Shown here: positions 1-8,203 of the stretch, piece after piece | How the letters are laid out: each line of letters opens with the position of its first letter | Numbering within the stretch: position 1 is the first letter of the stretch | Assembly: GCA_963205525.1 (NCBI GenBank) | Contig: CAUJJP010000083.1 | Span: 1 to 41,692, forward strand | Direction: 5' to 3' | Length of the DNA stretch: 41,692 bases | From: Pseudomonadota bacterium | GTDB taxonomy: Bacteria; Pseudomonadota; Gammaproteobacteria; Burkholderiales; Burkholderiaceae | The notes under the pieces: generated by a model | The model's input: only the letters and a program-made list of their open reading frames with translations | Database searches by the model: none | Told to the model about the DNA's origin: nothing | Program-made: the position numbers and the translations under genes

Positions 1-233
1 CCTAGATCCGGCAGTTGGACGCGCCCGAGCGGGCTGCGCTGCGGGGTGCTGGCAAGACGCGACGACGCTGCGGGCTCATGCCCGCGAGGAGGAGCAACGC
101 CGCCAGCGCGCCGCAGCGCGGCTCGATCGGGTGCGTAGCGAACTCACCCGGCAGGTGATTGCTGCCGTGGCTGCAAGTGCTTGAGAACCCGGACGAATCC
201 CGCGCCGATGAGCGGTCAACTGCCGGATCTGGG
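1..233. repeat. Inverted repeat pair at the window edge (arms 1-17 and 217-233)
   Basis: Bases 1-17 (CCTAGATCCGGCAGTTG) are the reverse complement of 217-233 except for one position; the inner 14 bases match perfectly. The arms are about 200 bp apart. The left arm sits exactly at the window edge, where an assembly would break at a dispersed repeat. No transposase is recognisable between the arms. A small MITE-like element or an edge artefact are both possible. Confidence 0.45.
2..184 (+). CDS. Possible C-terminal fragment of an unknown protein (partial at window edge)
   Basis: A reading frame is open from the window edge and ends with TGA at 182-184, giving about 60 residues. The last 38 residues are rich in Arg, Glu and Ala and read like an amphipathic helix (REEEQRRQRAAARLDRVRSE). 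I recognise no family. The start lies outside the window if the gene is real. It could equally be chance openness in GC-rich DNA, so this is a weak call. Confidence 0.3.
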   Translation, partial: LDPAVGRARAGCAAGCWQDATTLRAHAREEEQRRQRAAARLDRVRSELTRQVIAAVAASA

Positions 234-391
234 CTGACTCCATCACCCGGACCCCGTTCGCGCGCGGACCACGGCAGCGCTGATCGGCGCCCGCCAGTGG
301 CCGAATTCACGACCGCCGCGCAGGCCAGCGCGCCGGGTGCCGCGGGTAGGTTAGGCTGCGCGACCGCAGCAGCAGGCACCGCAGACACCCC

Positions 392-1183
392 ATGTCTCAC
401 CGCTCATCCATGGTCGCGCAGGCACTCGCTGCGACCGCTGCCTTCACGGCATTCGGCGCCTGGGCCGCAGCCCTGTCGCCCTCGGCCGGCAATCTGGTCC
501 TCAGCGGCACGCTGGCCGACGGCGGCCGGTTCGAGATCCGTGCCCTGCTGAAGGACGGGCTGTTCAGCGGCCAGGGGCAGTTCGAAACGGCGGGCGAGAC
601 GATCTCCGGGGCGCTGCACGACAGGCTCAGCTTCTACGAGAACGGCCGCTGCAGGTTCCGCGTCGAGCAGGGCCGTGCGCGTGCCGAGATCAGCGGCAAG
701 TGCGACAGCACGGCGATGAGCGGGCGCTTCGAGGCATTCTCGCCCGGCCAGGGCGTGCGCGGTGGCGAAGGCCGGGCCAGCGTCGCCCTGCAAGCTGGCG
801 GCGCCGCCACCACCGCAACTCCTGCAGCCCCTGCAGCCACCGACGCCCTGCCCGGCATCAAGCTGCAGTGCGCCTACATGGACCGCAGCTACAGCTTCAA
901 GTGGGGCGAGTCGACCGAGTACCGTCTGGCCCACTCCAACATGGTCAGCCTGACGCTGGCCGATGGCGTCTACCGCAGTGGCCGCAGCGGCAAAGGCAGC
1001 TTCGAGCGCATCGGCGCCGACAGGATCCGCCTGAGCTCCGGCCCCTGGGCCGGCGCGCTGGGCACGCTGGAGCCCGACCGCTCGGGCCGGCCGGCGGTGG
1101 TCTTCCACCTCGAGGACAACCGCCTGCCCGACGGCGTGCACCGCATCGACCCCTACACGACACGCTGCACCGAGCCGGGCTGA
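392..1183 (+). CDS. Hypothetical secreted protein
   Basis: The 263-residue product starts with an Sec-type signal peptide: a short basic stretch, then a hydrophobic Ala-rich core to about residue 26 ending near AAALSPSA. The mature part has a first domain (about 30-130) with repeated Gly-rich strands, an Ala/Thr/Pro-rich linker (about 135-155), and a second domain (about 160-263) with a Cys pair (LQCAY and TTRCTEPG) that could form a disulfide. I recognise no family and assign no function; export to the periplasm or outer surface is inferred. The start at 392 is chosen for the signal peptide; no strong ribosome binding site is visible. A convergent gene ends 25 bp downstream. Confidence 0.7.
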   Translation: MSHRSSMVAQALAATAAFTAFGAWAAALSPSAGNLVLSGTLADGGRFEIRALLKDGLFSGQGQFETAGETISGALHDRLSFYENGRCRFRVEQGRARAEISGKCDSTAMSGRFEAFSPGQGVRGGEGRASVALQAGGAATTATPAAPAATDALPGIKLQCAYMDRSYSFKWGESTEYRLAHSNMVSLTLADGVYRSGRSGKGSFERIGADRIRLSSGPWAGALGTLEPDRSGRPAVVFHLEDNRLPDGVHRIDPYTTRCTEPG

Positions 1184-1207
1184 AGCCCGATGCAGCGCCC
1201 GTCGCGA

Positions 1208-1732
1208 TCAGGCCGCTGCCGCCTCGCGCGCGGCGGCGCGCTTGAGCGCGAGCCCGATCAGCACGCCCACCTGGCGCAGGAAGTCGACGTCGGCGCCGGT
1301 CCAGTGCTTCTGGAAGGTGACGTTTTCGCAGCAGAACAGGCCGAAGGGCTCGCCGGCGACGCTGATGCCCACGTCCAGCAGCGAATGGATGTTCAGCGGC
1401 TCGAAGTACAGCTCGGTGAAGCAGGCGGTGGCGGGATGCTGGCGTGCCTCGCTGGCGATGATGAGGTCGTCGCTGCGCATGGCCTCGAAGTAGGGGCCGA
1501 AGTCGTCTTCCGACAGGCTGGAGCCCGAGGCCCATTCCTGGGTACCCGAGTCGTACAGGCACTGCAGCTCGATGCGGCTGCGCAGGCTGTCGCCATAGGT
1601 CCAGAAGCTCGCGCGCGAGCAGCCGAGCTGGGTCGTGATCTCCTGCGTCAGGCCGTGCAGAAAGGCTTCGCGGTCCAGCGTGCCTTGCATCAGGCCGTTG
1701 GCCAGCTTCATGATGGGTTTCGGGTCTGCCAT
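1208..1732 (-). CDS. GAF domain-containing protein
   Basis: A 174-residue protein that is essentially one GAF sensory domain. The N-terminal helix (residues about 1-25) leads into the typical run of strands, with the motif PLNIHSLLDVGISVAGEPFG in the second half, followed by GLFCCENV and a C-terminal helix. GAF domains bind small ligands or cyclic nucleotides, or serve as redox or light sensors; the ligand here cannot be read. There is no attached kinase, cyclase or helix-turn-helix, so it would act as a stand-alone sensor or partner subunit. The start at 1732 is preferred over an upstream in-frame ATG (1813) because GGAG lies five bases before it. It is divergent from the hydrolase at 1885. 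Confidence 0.8.
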   Translation of the reverse strand: MADPKPIMKLANGLMQGTLDREAFLHGLTQEITTQLGCSRASFWTYGDSLRSRIELQCLYDSGTQEWASGSSLSEDDFGPYFEAMRSDDLIIASEARQHPATACFTELYFEPLNIHSLLDVGISVAGEPFGLFCCENVTFQKHWTGADVDFLRQVGVLIGLALKRAAAREAAAA

Positions 1733-1884
1733 GGGTACTCCGTGTAAATCAACTGCGTGCAGGGCGGACCGCGCCGGACCTGCGACAGACCACCCTGACC
1801 CGTCATCGGCCATCGGCGGCGAAACCTGAGGGCGTATTCAGTGCAGCACCGCACGCAGGCCCCTCGCGCGGCAACAATCACCGC

Positions 1885-2760
1885 ATGCAGATCGCGATCC
1901 CTGCCACCGGCGCTGCCAGCGCCACCCGCTTGTTCGTCGACGTCGAGGGCGCCGCCCTGGTGCCGGACGGCCCGCGCCTGCGCGAGAAGCCGACCTTGGT
2001 GCTGCTGCACGGCGGCCCGGGCTACGACCACTCGGGGTTCAAGCCGGCCTTCTCCGCCCTCGCCGAGCTGTGCCAGATCGTCTACCTGGACCACCGCGGC
2101 CACGGCCGCAGCCAGCCCTGCCCGGTCGACGAATGGACGCTGGACACCTGGGCCGACGACGTGGTGCGGCTGTGCGACGCGCTGGGCATAGACAAGCCCA
2201 TCGTGCTCGGCCAGAGCTTCGGCGGCTTCGTCGCCCAGCGCTACCTGGCGCGCCACCCTGGGCATCCGGGCAAGCTGGTGCTGTCATCCACCTCACCGGC
2301 CATGAACCTGGGGCGCAAGCTGGCGATGTTCGAGCAGCTCGGCGGCACCGCGGCACGCGAGGCCGCGCAGGCCTTCTGGACCCGCCCCGACGCCGGCACC
2401 TGGGCGGTCTACCAGCAGGCCTGCCTGGGCCTGTACAACACCTCCGCCCTGCGCAGCGACCCGCAGCCGCGCCAGCGCACGCGCTTCAACGAGCCCATCC
2501 TGTTCCACTTCGCGGCCGGCGAGATGCAGACCATGGACCTCGCACCCGGGCTGGCGGCAGCGCGCTGCCCGGTGCTGGTGATGGCCGGGACGCTGGACCC
2601 GGTGTGTCCGCTGGCCGACGCACGCGATATCTTCGACGCCCTGCCGGCGGCGCACCGGCATTGGGCCGAGTTCGCCCGCAGCGGCCACGGCGCCTGGCGC
2701 GACGAGCCCGCCGCCGCCTTCGAGCGGCTGCGCCGCTTCATCGCCGAGCCGCCGGACTGA
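1885..2760 (+). CDS. Alpha/beta hydrolase, proline iminopeptidase-like (peptidase S33 family)
   Basis: The 291-residue protein has the full alpha/beta-hydrolase signature. The oxyanion-hole motif HGGPG is at 42-46, which is typical of prolyl aminopeptidase-type S33 enzymes. The nucleophile elbow GQSFGG is at 109-114 (Ser111), the acid is Asp238 (AGTLDP) and the base is His268 (SGHGAW). A helical cap lies between about 140 and 215. Family members cleave N-terminal proline from peptides, or hydrolyse esters, amides or lactones; the substrate here is not determined. There is no signal peptide, so it is cytoplasmic. A candidate -10 (AACAAT, 1873-1878) ends six bases before the ATG and no Shine-Dalgarno is visible, suggesting a leaderless transcript. 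Confidence 0.85.
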   Translation: MQIAIPATGAASATRLFVDVEGAALVPDGPRLREKPTLVLLHGGPGYDHSGFKPAFSALAELCQIVYLDHRGHGRSQPCPVDEWTLDTWADDVVRLCDALGIDKPIVLGQSFGGFVAQRYLARHPGHPGKLVLSSTSPAMNLGRKLAMFEQLGGTAAREAAQAFWTRPDAGTWAVYQQACLGLYNTSALRSDPQPRQRTRFNEPILFHFAAGEMQTMDLAPGLAAARCPVLVMAGTLDPVCPLADARDIFDALPAAHRHWAEFARSGHGAWRDEPAAAFERLRRFIAEPPD

Positions 2761-2852
2761 GAAGGCGGTCCCCGGGCAGCCGCACGGGTAGACGGGAAGC
2801 GGCCGCGCGGTCGACGGGAAGCGGCCGTCACCCACCTTCCTAGGGTCAACCC

Positions 2853-2881
2853 TTGTCTGCAAGCAGCCCGGTATGTATGAT
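2853..2881 (+). promoter_or_regulatory. Sigma-70-type promoter of the antitoxin-toxin operon
   Basis: TTGTCT (2853-2858) and TATGAT (2876-2881) are separated by 17 bp, matching the -35/-10 consensus at 4/6 and 5/6. The antitoxin start is at 2942, leaving a leader of about 55 bases. The -10 lies inside the palindrome annotated separately. Confidence 0.6.
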
Positions 2882-2891
2882 TCGTACATAC
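2871..2891. promoter_or_regulatory. Palindromic operator candidate overlapping the -10 box
   Basis: A 21-bp near-perfect palindrome: arms GTATGTA (2871-2877) and TACATAC (2885-2891), with the inner GA/TC also paired and a single mismatched pair. It overlies the -10 TATGAT. AbrB/VapB-type antitoxins commonly repress their own operon by binding palindromes at the promoter, so this is the likely autoregulatory site. Binding is inferred. Confidence 0.6.
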
Positions 2892-2941
2892 TGAATCAGT
2901 CCGACGACCGTCGTCGGACCGACCTTGAACAAGGGGGCCGG

Positions 2942-3205
2942 ATGGAAGCCACGGTGGCCGAACGCGGGCAGATCACCCTGCCCAAGGCGGTGCGCGACGC
3001 GCTCGGGCTGACCAAGGGCAGCAAGCTCAAGGTCGAACTCGACGGTGCCCGCATCGTGCTGCACAAGGACGTCGGCGACGCGATCAGCCGCCTGCGCGGC
3101 CGCTTCAAGCTCGCCGAGGGTTTCAAGTCCACCGACGAAGCCATGCGTGCGCTGCGCGGGCGCGCACCCGGCGACCCCTACCCCCCGGCCGAAGACGGCG
3201 AATGA
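2942..3205 (+). CDS. AbrB/MazE/VapB-type antitoxin with swapped-hairpin DNA-binding domain
   Basis: An 87-residue protein whose first 45 residues form a SpoVT/AbrB swapped-hairpin domain, with the signature [17 protein letters not shown] followed by [11 protein letters not shown]. The rest (about 46-87) is a charged tail likely to wrap around and block the toxin. The start at 2942 is preferred over an in-frame ATG at 2873, because the latter lies within the palindrome and promoter, and an AGGGGG sequence precedes 2942. The stop overlaps the toxin start by four bases (ATGA), the standard arrangement for translationally coupled antitoxin-toxin pairs. It probably represses its own promoter via the palindrome at 2871-2891. 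Confidence 0.85.
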   Translation: MEATVAERGQITLPKAVRDALGLTKGSKLKVELDGARIVLHKDVGDAISRLRGRFKLAEGFKSTDEAMRALRGRAPGDPYPPAEDGE

Positions 3206-3606
3206 TCGCGGTCGATTCGTCCGTGTTGCTCGACGTGCTGACCGAGGATGGGGCGTTCGCAGCCGCGTCCGCACGCGCCATCGAGCAGGCATTGAGCAGC
3301 GGCGGCCTGGTGATCTGCGATGCCGTCGTGGCGGAGGTGCAGTCGATGCTGGCCACCAGCGAAAGCGCAATGGACGTGCTCAACGACTTCGGCATCCGCT
3401 ACCAGCCGACGAGCGAGCAGGCTGCCGTCCGGGCGGGTTTCATGCAACGCCGCTTTCGCGACCGCGGCGGTCGCCGCGAACGTGTGGTTGCCGATTTCCT
3501 CGTCGGCGCCCACGCCATGATGCAGTGCGACGCCCTCATCACGCGCGACGCAGGCTTCTACCGCGACTACTTCAAGGGCCTGCGGGTCATCGTCCCGCAA
3601 GCCTGA
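3202..3606 (+). CDS. PIN-domain ribonuclease toxin (VapC-like)
   Basis: A 134-residue PIN domain. The acidic metal-binding residues are visible: Asp5 in the N-terminal AVDSS motif, Glu45 (VVAEV), Asp98 (VVADF) and Asp116 (ITRDAGF). VapC toxins are Mg-dependent endoribonucleases, usually cutting tRNA or rRNA, and are neutralised by the co-encoded antitoxin. All four acidic residues being present argues for an active enzyme. The length is usual for the family. It overlaps the antitoxin by four bases and ends 38 bp before the acnB start, so acnB could receive read-through from this operon. Confidence 0.88.
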   Translation: MIAVDSSVLLDVLTEDGAFAAASARAIEQALSSGGLVICDAVVAEVQSMLATSESAMDVLNDFGIRYQPTSEQAAVRAGFMQRRFRDRGGRRERVVADFLVGAHAMMQCDALITRDAGFYRDYFKGLRVIVPQA

Positions 3607-3644
3607 TCAGCCACACTCCCCCCATTCATCCAGGAGCCACAGCC

Positions 3645-6236
3645 ATGCTGCAAGCCTATCGACAACACGCCGCCGAACGCGCCGCGCTCGGCATTCCGCC
3701 CCTGCCGCTGGACGCCCAGCAGGTGGCCGCCCTGATCGAGTTGATCAAGTCCCCGCCGGCCGGCGAGGAAGCCTTCCTGCTGGACCTGCTGACCCACCGC
3801 GTGCCCCCCGGCGTGGACGACGCGGCCAAGGTCAAGGCCAGCTTCCTGGCCGCGGTGGCTCATGGCGAGCTGGCGGTGGCGCTGATCTCGCGCCAGCGCG
3901 CCACCGAATTGCTGGGCACCATGGTCGGCGGCTACAACGTGCAGCCGCTGATCGAGCTGCTGGACGACGCGGCGGTGGCCGGCGTGGCGGCCGAGGCGCT
4001 GAAGAAGACGCTGCTGATGTTCGACTACTTCAACGACGTCGCCGCCAAGGCGCGCGCCGGCAACGCGACGGCCCAGCAGGTGGTGCAGAGCTGGGCTGAC
4101 GCCGAGTGGTTCACCTCGCGCCCGGAGGTGGAGCGCCGCATCACGGTCATCGTCTTCAAGGTGCCGGGCGAGACCAACACCGATGATCTCTCTCCCGCGC
4201 CCGACGCCTGGAGCCGGCCGGACATCCCGCTGCACTTCCTGGCGATGCTGAAGAACACGCGCCCCGACGCCGCCTTCAAGCCGGAGGAGGACGGCAAGCG
4301 CGGCCCCATGGCCTTCATCGACGAGCTCAAGGCCAAGGGCCACCTGGTGGCCTACGTGGGCGACGTGGTGGGCACCGGCTCCAGCCGCAAGAGCGCGACC
4401 AACAGCGTGATCTGGGCCACCGGCCAGGACATCCCCTTCGTGCCCAACAAGCGCTACGGCGGCGTCACCCTGGGCGGCAAGATCGCGCCCATCTTCTTCA
4501 ACACGCAGGAGGATTCGGGCTCGCTGCCGATTGAGGTCGACGTCTCCGCACTCGCCATGGGCGACGTGATCGACGTCCTGCCCTACGACGGCCGGATCGA
4601 GAAGAACGGCCAGACCGTGGCCAGCTTCGAACTCAAGAGCCAGGTCCTGCTCGACGAGGTGCGCGCCGGCGGCCGCATCAACCTCATCATCGGCCGCTCA
4701 CTGACCGCCAAGGCGCGCGAGTTCCTCGGCCTGCCGGCTTCCAGCGCGTTCCGGCTGCCGGTGGCGCCCAAGGACAGCGGGCGCGGCTACACGCTGGCGC
4801 AGAAGATGGTCGGCCGCGCCTGCGGCCTGCCCGAGGGCCAGGGCGTGCGCCCGGGCACCTACTGCGAGCCCAAGATGACCACCGTCGGCAGCCAGGACAC
4901 CACCGGCCCGATGACGCGCGACGAGCTCAAGGACCTGGCCTGCCTGGGTTTCTCGGCCGACCTGGTGATGCAGAGCTTCTGCCACACCGCCGCCTACCCC
5001 AAGCCGGTGGACGCCAAGATGCACCGCGAGCTGCCGCCCTTCATCAGCAGCCGCGGCGGCGTCGCGCTGCGCCCGGGCGACGGCGTCATCCACTCATGGC
5101 TGAACCGCCTGCTGCTGCCCGACACCGTGGGCACCGGCGGCGACAGCCACACCCGCTTCCCGATCGGCATCTCGTTCCCGGCCGGCTCGGGGCTGGTGGC
5201 CTTTGCCGCCGCCACCGGCGTGATGCCGCTGGACATGCCCGAATCGGTGCTGGTGCGCTTCAAGGGCCAGTTGCAGCCGGGCGTGACGCTGCGCGACCTG
5301 GTGCACGCAATCCCGCTGTACGCCATCAGGCAAGGCCTGCTGACGGTGGCCAAGGCGGGCAAGAAGAACATCTTCTCGGGCCGCATCCTGGAGATCGAGG
5401 GTCTGCCGCAGCTCAAGGTCGAGCAGGCCTTCGAACTCTCCGACGCCTCGGCCGAGCGTTCCGCCGCCGGCTGCACCATCAAGCTCGACCAGGCGCCGGT
5501 CATCGAGTACCTGCAGAGCAACGTGGTGCTCATGAAGACCATGATCGCCGACGGCTACGCCGACGCGCGCACCCTGCAGCGGCGCATCGAGAAGGTCGAG
5601 GCCTGGCTCGCCAATCCGCAGCTGCTGCAGGCTGACCGCGACGCCGAGTACGCGGCAGTGATTGAGATCGACATGAACGAGATCGTCGAGCCCATCGTCT
5701 GCTGCCCGAACGACCCGGACGATGCGAAGACCCTGGCCGAGGTCGCCGGCACCACGATCGACGAGGCCTTCATCGGCTCGTGCATGACCAACATCGGCCA
5801 CTTCCGTGCCGCCGCCAAGCTGCTCGGCGGCGCACGCGACATTCCGACCAAGCTGTGGGTGGCGCCACCGACCAAGATGGACCAGAGCGAGCTGATGAAG
5901 GAAGGCCACTACGCCGCCTTCGGCAGCGCCGGTGCGCGCCCCGAGATGCCCGGCTGCAGCCTGTGCATGGGCAACCAGGCGCAGGTGCGCGAGGGTGCGA
6001 CCGTGATGTCCACCTCGACCCGCAACTTCCCGAACCGGCTGGGCAAGAACACGCAGGTCTACCTCGGCTCGGCCGAGCTGGCGGCGATCTGCTCCAGGCT
6101 CGGCCGCATTCCTAGCGCGGCCGAGTACCGCGAGGCGATGGGCATCGTCGACCAGGACGCCGCCAACATCTACCGCTACATGAACTTCGACCAGATCGAG
6201 GAGTACGCGCAGGCGGCGAAGACGGTACAGGCCTGA
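3645..6236 (+). CDS. acnB: Aconitate hydratase B
   Basis: The 863-residue product matches AcnB in length and order: N-terminal HEAT-like helical domain, swivelling domain (with the [10 protein letters not shown] loop), then the three Fe-S catalytic domains. The [4Fe-4S] ligands are Cys713 (GSCMTN), Cys771 and Cys774 (PGCSLCMGN), equivalent to the known E. coli positions. The active-site arginine motif [10 protein letters not shown] is present. It converts citrate to isocitrate in the TCA cycle, and family members can act as iron-responsive RNA-binding proteins when the cluster is lost. The start at 3645 follows AGGAG by eight bases. The frame is open for 600 bases upstream, but that stretch is the toxin operon in another frame. 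Its neighbour, a toxin-antitoxin pair, is unrelated. Confidence 0.97.
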   Translation: MLQAYRQHAAERAALGIPPLPLDAQQVAALIELIKSPPAGEEAFLLDLLTHRVPPGVDDAAKVKASFLAAVAHGELAVALISRQRATELLGTMVGGYNVQPLIELLDDAAVAGVAAEALKKTLLMFDYFNDVAAKARAGNATAQQVVQSWADAEWFTSRPEVERRITVIVFKVPGETNTDDLSPAPDAWSRPDIPLHFLAMLKNTRPDAAFKPEEDGKRGPMAFIDELKAKGHLVAYVGDVVGTGSSRKSATNSVIWATGQDIPFVPNKRYGGVTLGGKIAPIFFNTQEDSGSLPIEVDVSALAMGDVIDVLPYDGRIEKNGQTVASFELKSQVLLDEVRAGGRINLIIGRSLTAKAREFLGLPASSAFRLPVAPKDSGRGYTLAQKMVGRACGLPEGQGVRPGTYCEPKMTTVGSQDTTGPMTRDELKDLACLGFSADLVMQSFCHTAAYPKPVDAKMHRELPPFISSRGGVALRPGDGVIHSWLNRLLLPDTVGTGGDSHTRFPIGISFPAGSGLVAFAAATGVMPLDMPESVLVRFKGQLQPGVTLRDLVHAIPLYAIRQGLLTVAKAGKKNIFSGRILEIEGLPQLKVEQAFELSDASAERSAAGCTIKLDQAPVIEYLQSNVVLMKTMIADGYADARTLQRRIEKVEAWLANPQLLQADRDAEYAAVIEIDMNEIVEPIVCCPNDPDDAKTLAEVAGTTIDEAFIGSCMTNIGHFRAAAKLLGGARDIPTKLWVAPPTKMDQSELMKEGHYAAFGSAGARPEMPGCSLCMGNQAQVREGATVMSTSTRNFPNRLGKNTQVYLGSAELAAICSRLGRIPSAAEYREAMGIVDQDAANIYRYMNFDQIEEYAQAAKTVQA

Positions 6237-6275
6237 GCGCGCAGGCCGGGGTCGCCCCACGAGCCCGGCGTCGAC

Positions 6276-6364
6276 ACGGCCCGCTTTTGCGGGCCGTCGT
6301 GTTTGTGGCCCGCTTCAGCGGGCCTTCGTGCCTGTAGCCCGCTTCGGCGGGCCGTCGCGCTTGC
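6276..6364 (+). repeat. Three tandem 29-bp hairpin repeats downstream of acnB
   Basis: Three head-to-tail copies with a 29-bp period start at 6278, 6307 and 6336. Each contains an inverted repeat of the form GGCCCGC-loop-GCGGGCC: 9-bp stem with TTTT loop (6276-6297), 7-bp stem with TTCA loop (6307-6324), 6-bp stem with TTCG tetraloop (6337-6352). The loops and the spacers differ while the stems are kept. They may stop or protect acnB transcripts, although no T-tract follows. Confidence 0.75.
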
Positions 6365-6463
6365 AGCCAGCGCCGGACCGCCGCCAGCCGCTGGCCTGTT
6401 CTGCAGGGGCAGCGCTGCGTCGCAAGACGGGGGCGGCAGCGGACGCTGCCAGAATCGGGCCCC

Positions 6464-6676
6464 ATGCTCGTCTTCTACTGGATCATGGGGCTGTTGGTGG
6501 TCGGCACCTTCGCGCCCTCGGTGCTGTACCTGCTGCTGTACGCCGCCACCGGCGAGCAGGCCTGTGCGCAGCGCGCCAGGCTGCTGTGGAACCTCTCGCG
6601 CGTGTTCGGGATGCTGGCCTTCAACATCCTGATCTGGGGCCACGTGCTGGTGGGCCTGTGGCGGATCTGGTTCTGA
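6464..6676 (+). CDS. Small inner-membrane protein, two predicted helices
   Basis: A 70-residue hydrophobic protein. Helix 1 spans about residues 5-28 (YWIMGLLVVGTFAPSVLYLL), a short basic loop follows (about 30-45), and helix 2 spans about 47-68 ending in WRIWF. I recognise no family and assign no function. The codon use is like that of its neighbours. A CAGAAT -10-like box (6450-6455) ends eight bases before the ATG and there is no Shine-Dalgarno, so the mRNA may be leaderless. It lies between the acnB hairpin repeats and the convergent protease gene. Confidence 0.6.
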   Translation: MLVFYWIMGLLVVGTFAPSVLYLLLYAATGEQACAQRARLLWNLSRVFGMLAFNILIWGHVLVGLWRIWF

Positions 6677-6709
6677 TCGCCCGGCCACCCGCTCGCGGCA
6701 ACCCGGGTT

Positions 6710-8059
6710 TCAGCGCATGAACATGCCCTGGCGTTCGCCGGGCTCGACCCGCAGGCGCCGCGGCGCACCGTCGGCGCGGCGCGCCGCCAGCAGCTGGCGC
6801 GCCGCGACCGGGCAGATGCCGAAGTCGGCGTGCGTGAGCGCGGCGGCCAGCAGCGCCTCGCCGCGGTCGCCCAGGGCGTGGTCGAGGTCGTCGGCGACCT
6901 CGCACTGCGCTGCCAGGCCGTCGAAGTAGCGCCCCTCGTTGCGCGCGTTCACCGACTCGAAGGTGACCGCGCTGTAGGTCTGGCCGCAGCCGCCGTCCTG
7001 CGGGTTGAAGCCCACCGGCTTGCCGCAGCTGGTGTCGCCGATCTGCACCACCTCGACACCGGCGCCGCGCAGCCCGTTGATGACCTGCTCCGCCGCGGAG
7101 CAGGTGCGCGGCCCGCTGAGCACGTACACGCGCGCCAGCGCCAGCGCATTGGCCGGCGCGCTGAAGCGAACGCTCTGGTTGCTCGCCGCGTGGCGGTTGC
7201 TGTAGAGCAGCCGCACATACTCCTGGCCCGCGCTGCGCAGGCCGCTGAGGTGGCTGGCCACCAGCGCGCCGGTGCTCACCCAGCCGCCGCCGTTGTAGCG
7301 CAGGTCCAGCACCACGTCGCTCACGCCCTCGCGCCGGAACTGGGCGAACGCGGCGTCCAGCGGCACGTTCACCTGCTCGATCATGTCCTTCACCGCCAGA
7401 TAGCCCACGCGGCGCCCGAGCGCCGAGTTCAGCACCTGGGTGCCGGTCACCGGGGTCAGGGCATAGTCGCTCGCGACCAGGGTCAGGCTGCGCTCGCCGC
7501 CCGCTGCGCCGTTGCCGCGCACGACCAGCTGCAGCTGCTCGCCGACGGCCTGCGGCACCAGCATGGCGTAGTCGTCGGCGGCGATCAGCTCGGACGCCGG
7601 GCGGCCGTTGATCGACACGATGCGGTCGCCGCGCTGCAGGCCCTTGGCCGCGGCGTCCGAGCGCGGCTCGACGTGGCGGATGCGCAGCGGCAGGTCGGGC
7701 CGGCCCTCGACCTCCAGCCCCGCCACCGAAAGGCCGTAGCCGCGCGTCTTGCCGTCGCCGAAGAAGCGGTTGAAGGACTGCGTGGACTCCATGTAGCTGT
7801 AGCGGTCGGAGGGGAATACGGTGTCGCCCCCGTACAGCGAGGCGTCGAAATAGGCCTGCACGCTGTCGTAGGACGAGGGCAGCGGCCGCGGCGCGAGTGC
7901 GTACCAGAAGTACCAGTCGTCGAGGTAGCCGCGCAGCCAGGCGTTCTGGTCGGCCACGCTGCAGCTCAGGGGCGGCGTCGTGCCGGGGGCATCGCCGCCG
8001 CCGCAGGCGGCGAGCAGGCCGCTGGTGCACAGGGCGGCGCAGAGGTGGCGCAGGTTCAT
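6710..8059 (-). CDS. S41-family (C-terminal processing type) serine protease, lipoprotein
   Basis: The 449-residue protein begins with a lipoprotein signal (lipobox LLAAC, Cys near residue 20), so it is probably anchored to a membrane facing the periplasm. An N-terminal helical region (about 35-115) is followed by a PDZ domain (about 115-200) containing RGYGLSVAG and LQRGDRIVSING. The S41 catalytic domain has the DLRYNGGGW motif. The likely nucleophile is Ser in RTCSAAEQ with Lys 26 residues later (CGKPVG), the Ser/Lys dyad of this family. The Cys-rich C-terminal part suggests disulfides. Substrates are unknown. The start at 8059 follows GGAGAG by eight bases. The frame stays open far upstream only as antisense of valS. 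Confidence 0.88.
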   Translation of the reverse strand: MNLRHLCAALCTSGLLAACGGGDAPGTTPPLSCSVADQNAWLRGYLDDWYFWYALAPRPLPSSYDSVQAYFDASLYGGDTVFPSDRYSYMESTQSFNRFFGDGKTRGYGLSVAGLEVEGRPDLPLRIRHVEPRSDAAAKGLQRGDRIVSINGRPASELIAADDYAMLVPQAVGEQLQLVVRGNGAAGGERSLTLVASDYALTPVTGTQVLNSALGRRVGYLAVKDMIEQVNVPLDAAFAQFRREGVSDVVLDLRYNGGGWVSTGALVASHLSGLRSAGQEYVRLLYSNRHAASNQSVRFSAPANALALARVYVLSGPRTCSAAEQVINGLRGAGVEVVQIGDTSCGKPVGFNPQDGGCGQTYSAVTFESVNARNEGRYFDGLAAQCEVADDLDHALGDRGEALLAAALTHADFGICPVAARQLLAARRADGAPRRLRVEPGERQGMFMR

Positions 8060-8113
8060 CGTCGAGGCTCTCCGGTCGGGGCGCTGCCGCTCGGCGCGGC
8101 GCAGGTGGACACC

Positions 8114-8119
8114 TACAAT
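8114..8119 (+). promoter_or_regulatory. Candidate -10 box for valS
   Basis: TACAAT lies in the gap between the divergent protease and valS genes and matches the sigma-70 -10 at 5/6. No good -35 is visible 17 bp upstream. The valS ATG is about 85 bases downstream. Confidence 0.4.
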
Positions 8120-8203
8120 CATGCCCTCAAACCCCCGGCCTCCCTCTTGCGTTGACAGCGGCGCCCCCGATGCGCCCTGCGACGCGCATCCGTGCGCCCC
8201 GCA

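Noticed and set aside
2..400. Minus-strand frame of 132 residues with a short hydrophobic LAALLLLAG stretch
   Set aside because: There is no start before the hydrophobic segment, no ribosome binding site, and the frame covers the upstream region of the secreted protein gene.
3045..3644. 200-residue N-terminal extension of acnB
   Set aside because: The stretch is another frame of the toxin-antitoxin genes; AcnB's normal N-terminus begins at 3645 behind a good ribosome binding site.
8152..8157. Perfect TTGACA upstream of valS
   Set aside because: No -10-like sequence lies 16-18 bp downstream; the position reads GC-rich DNA.
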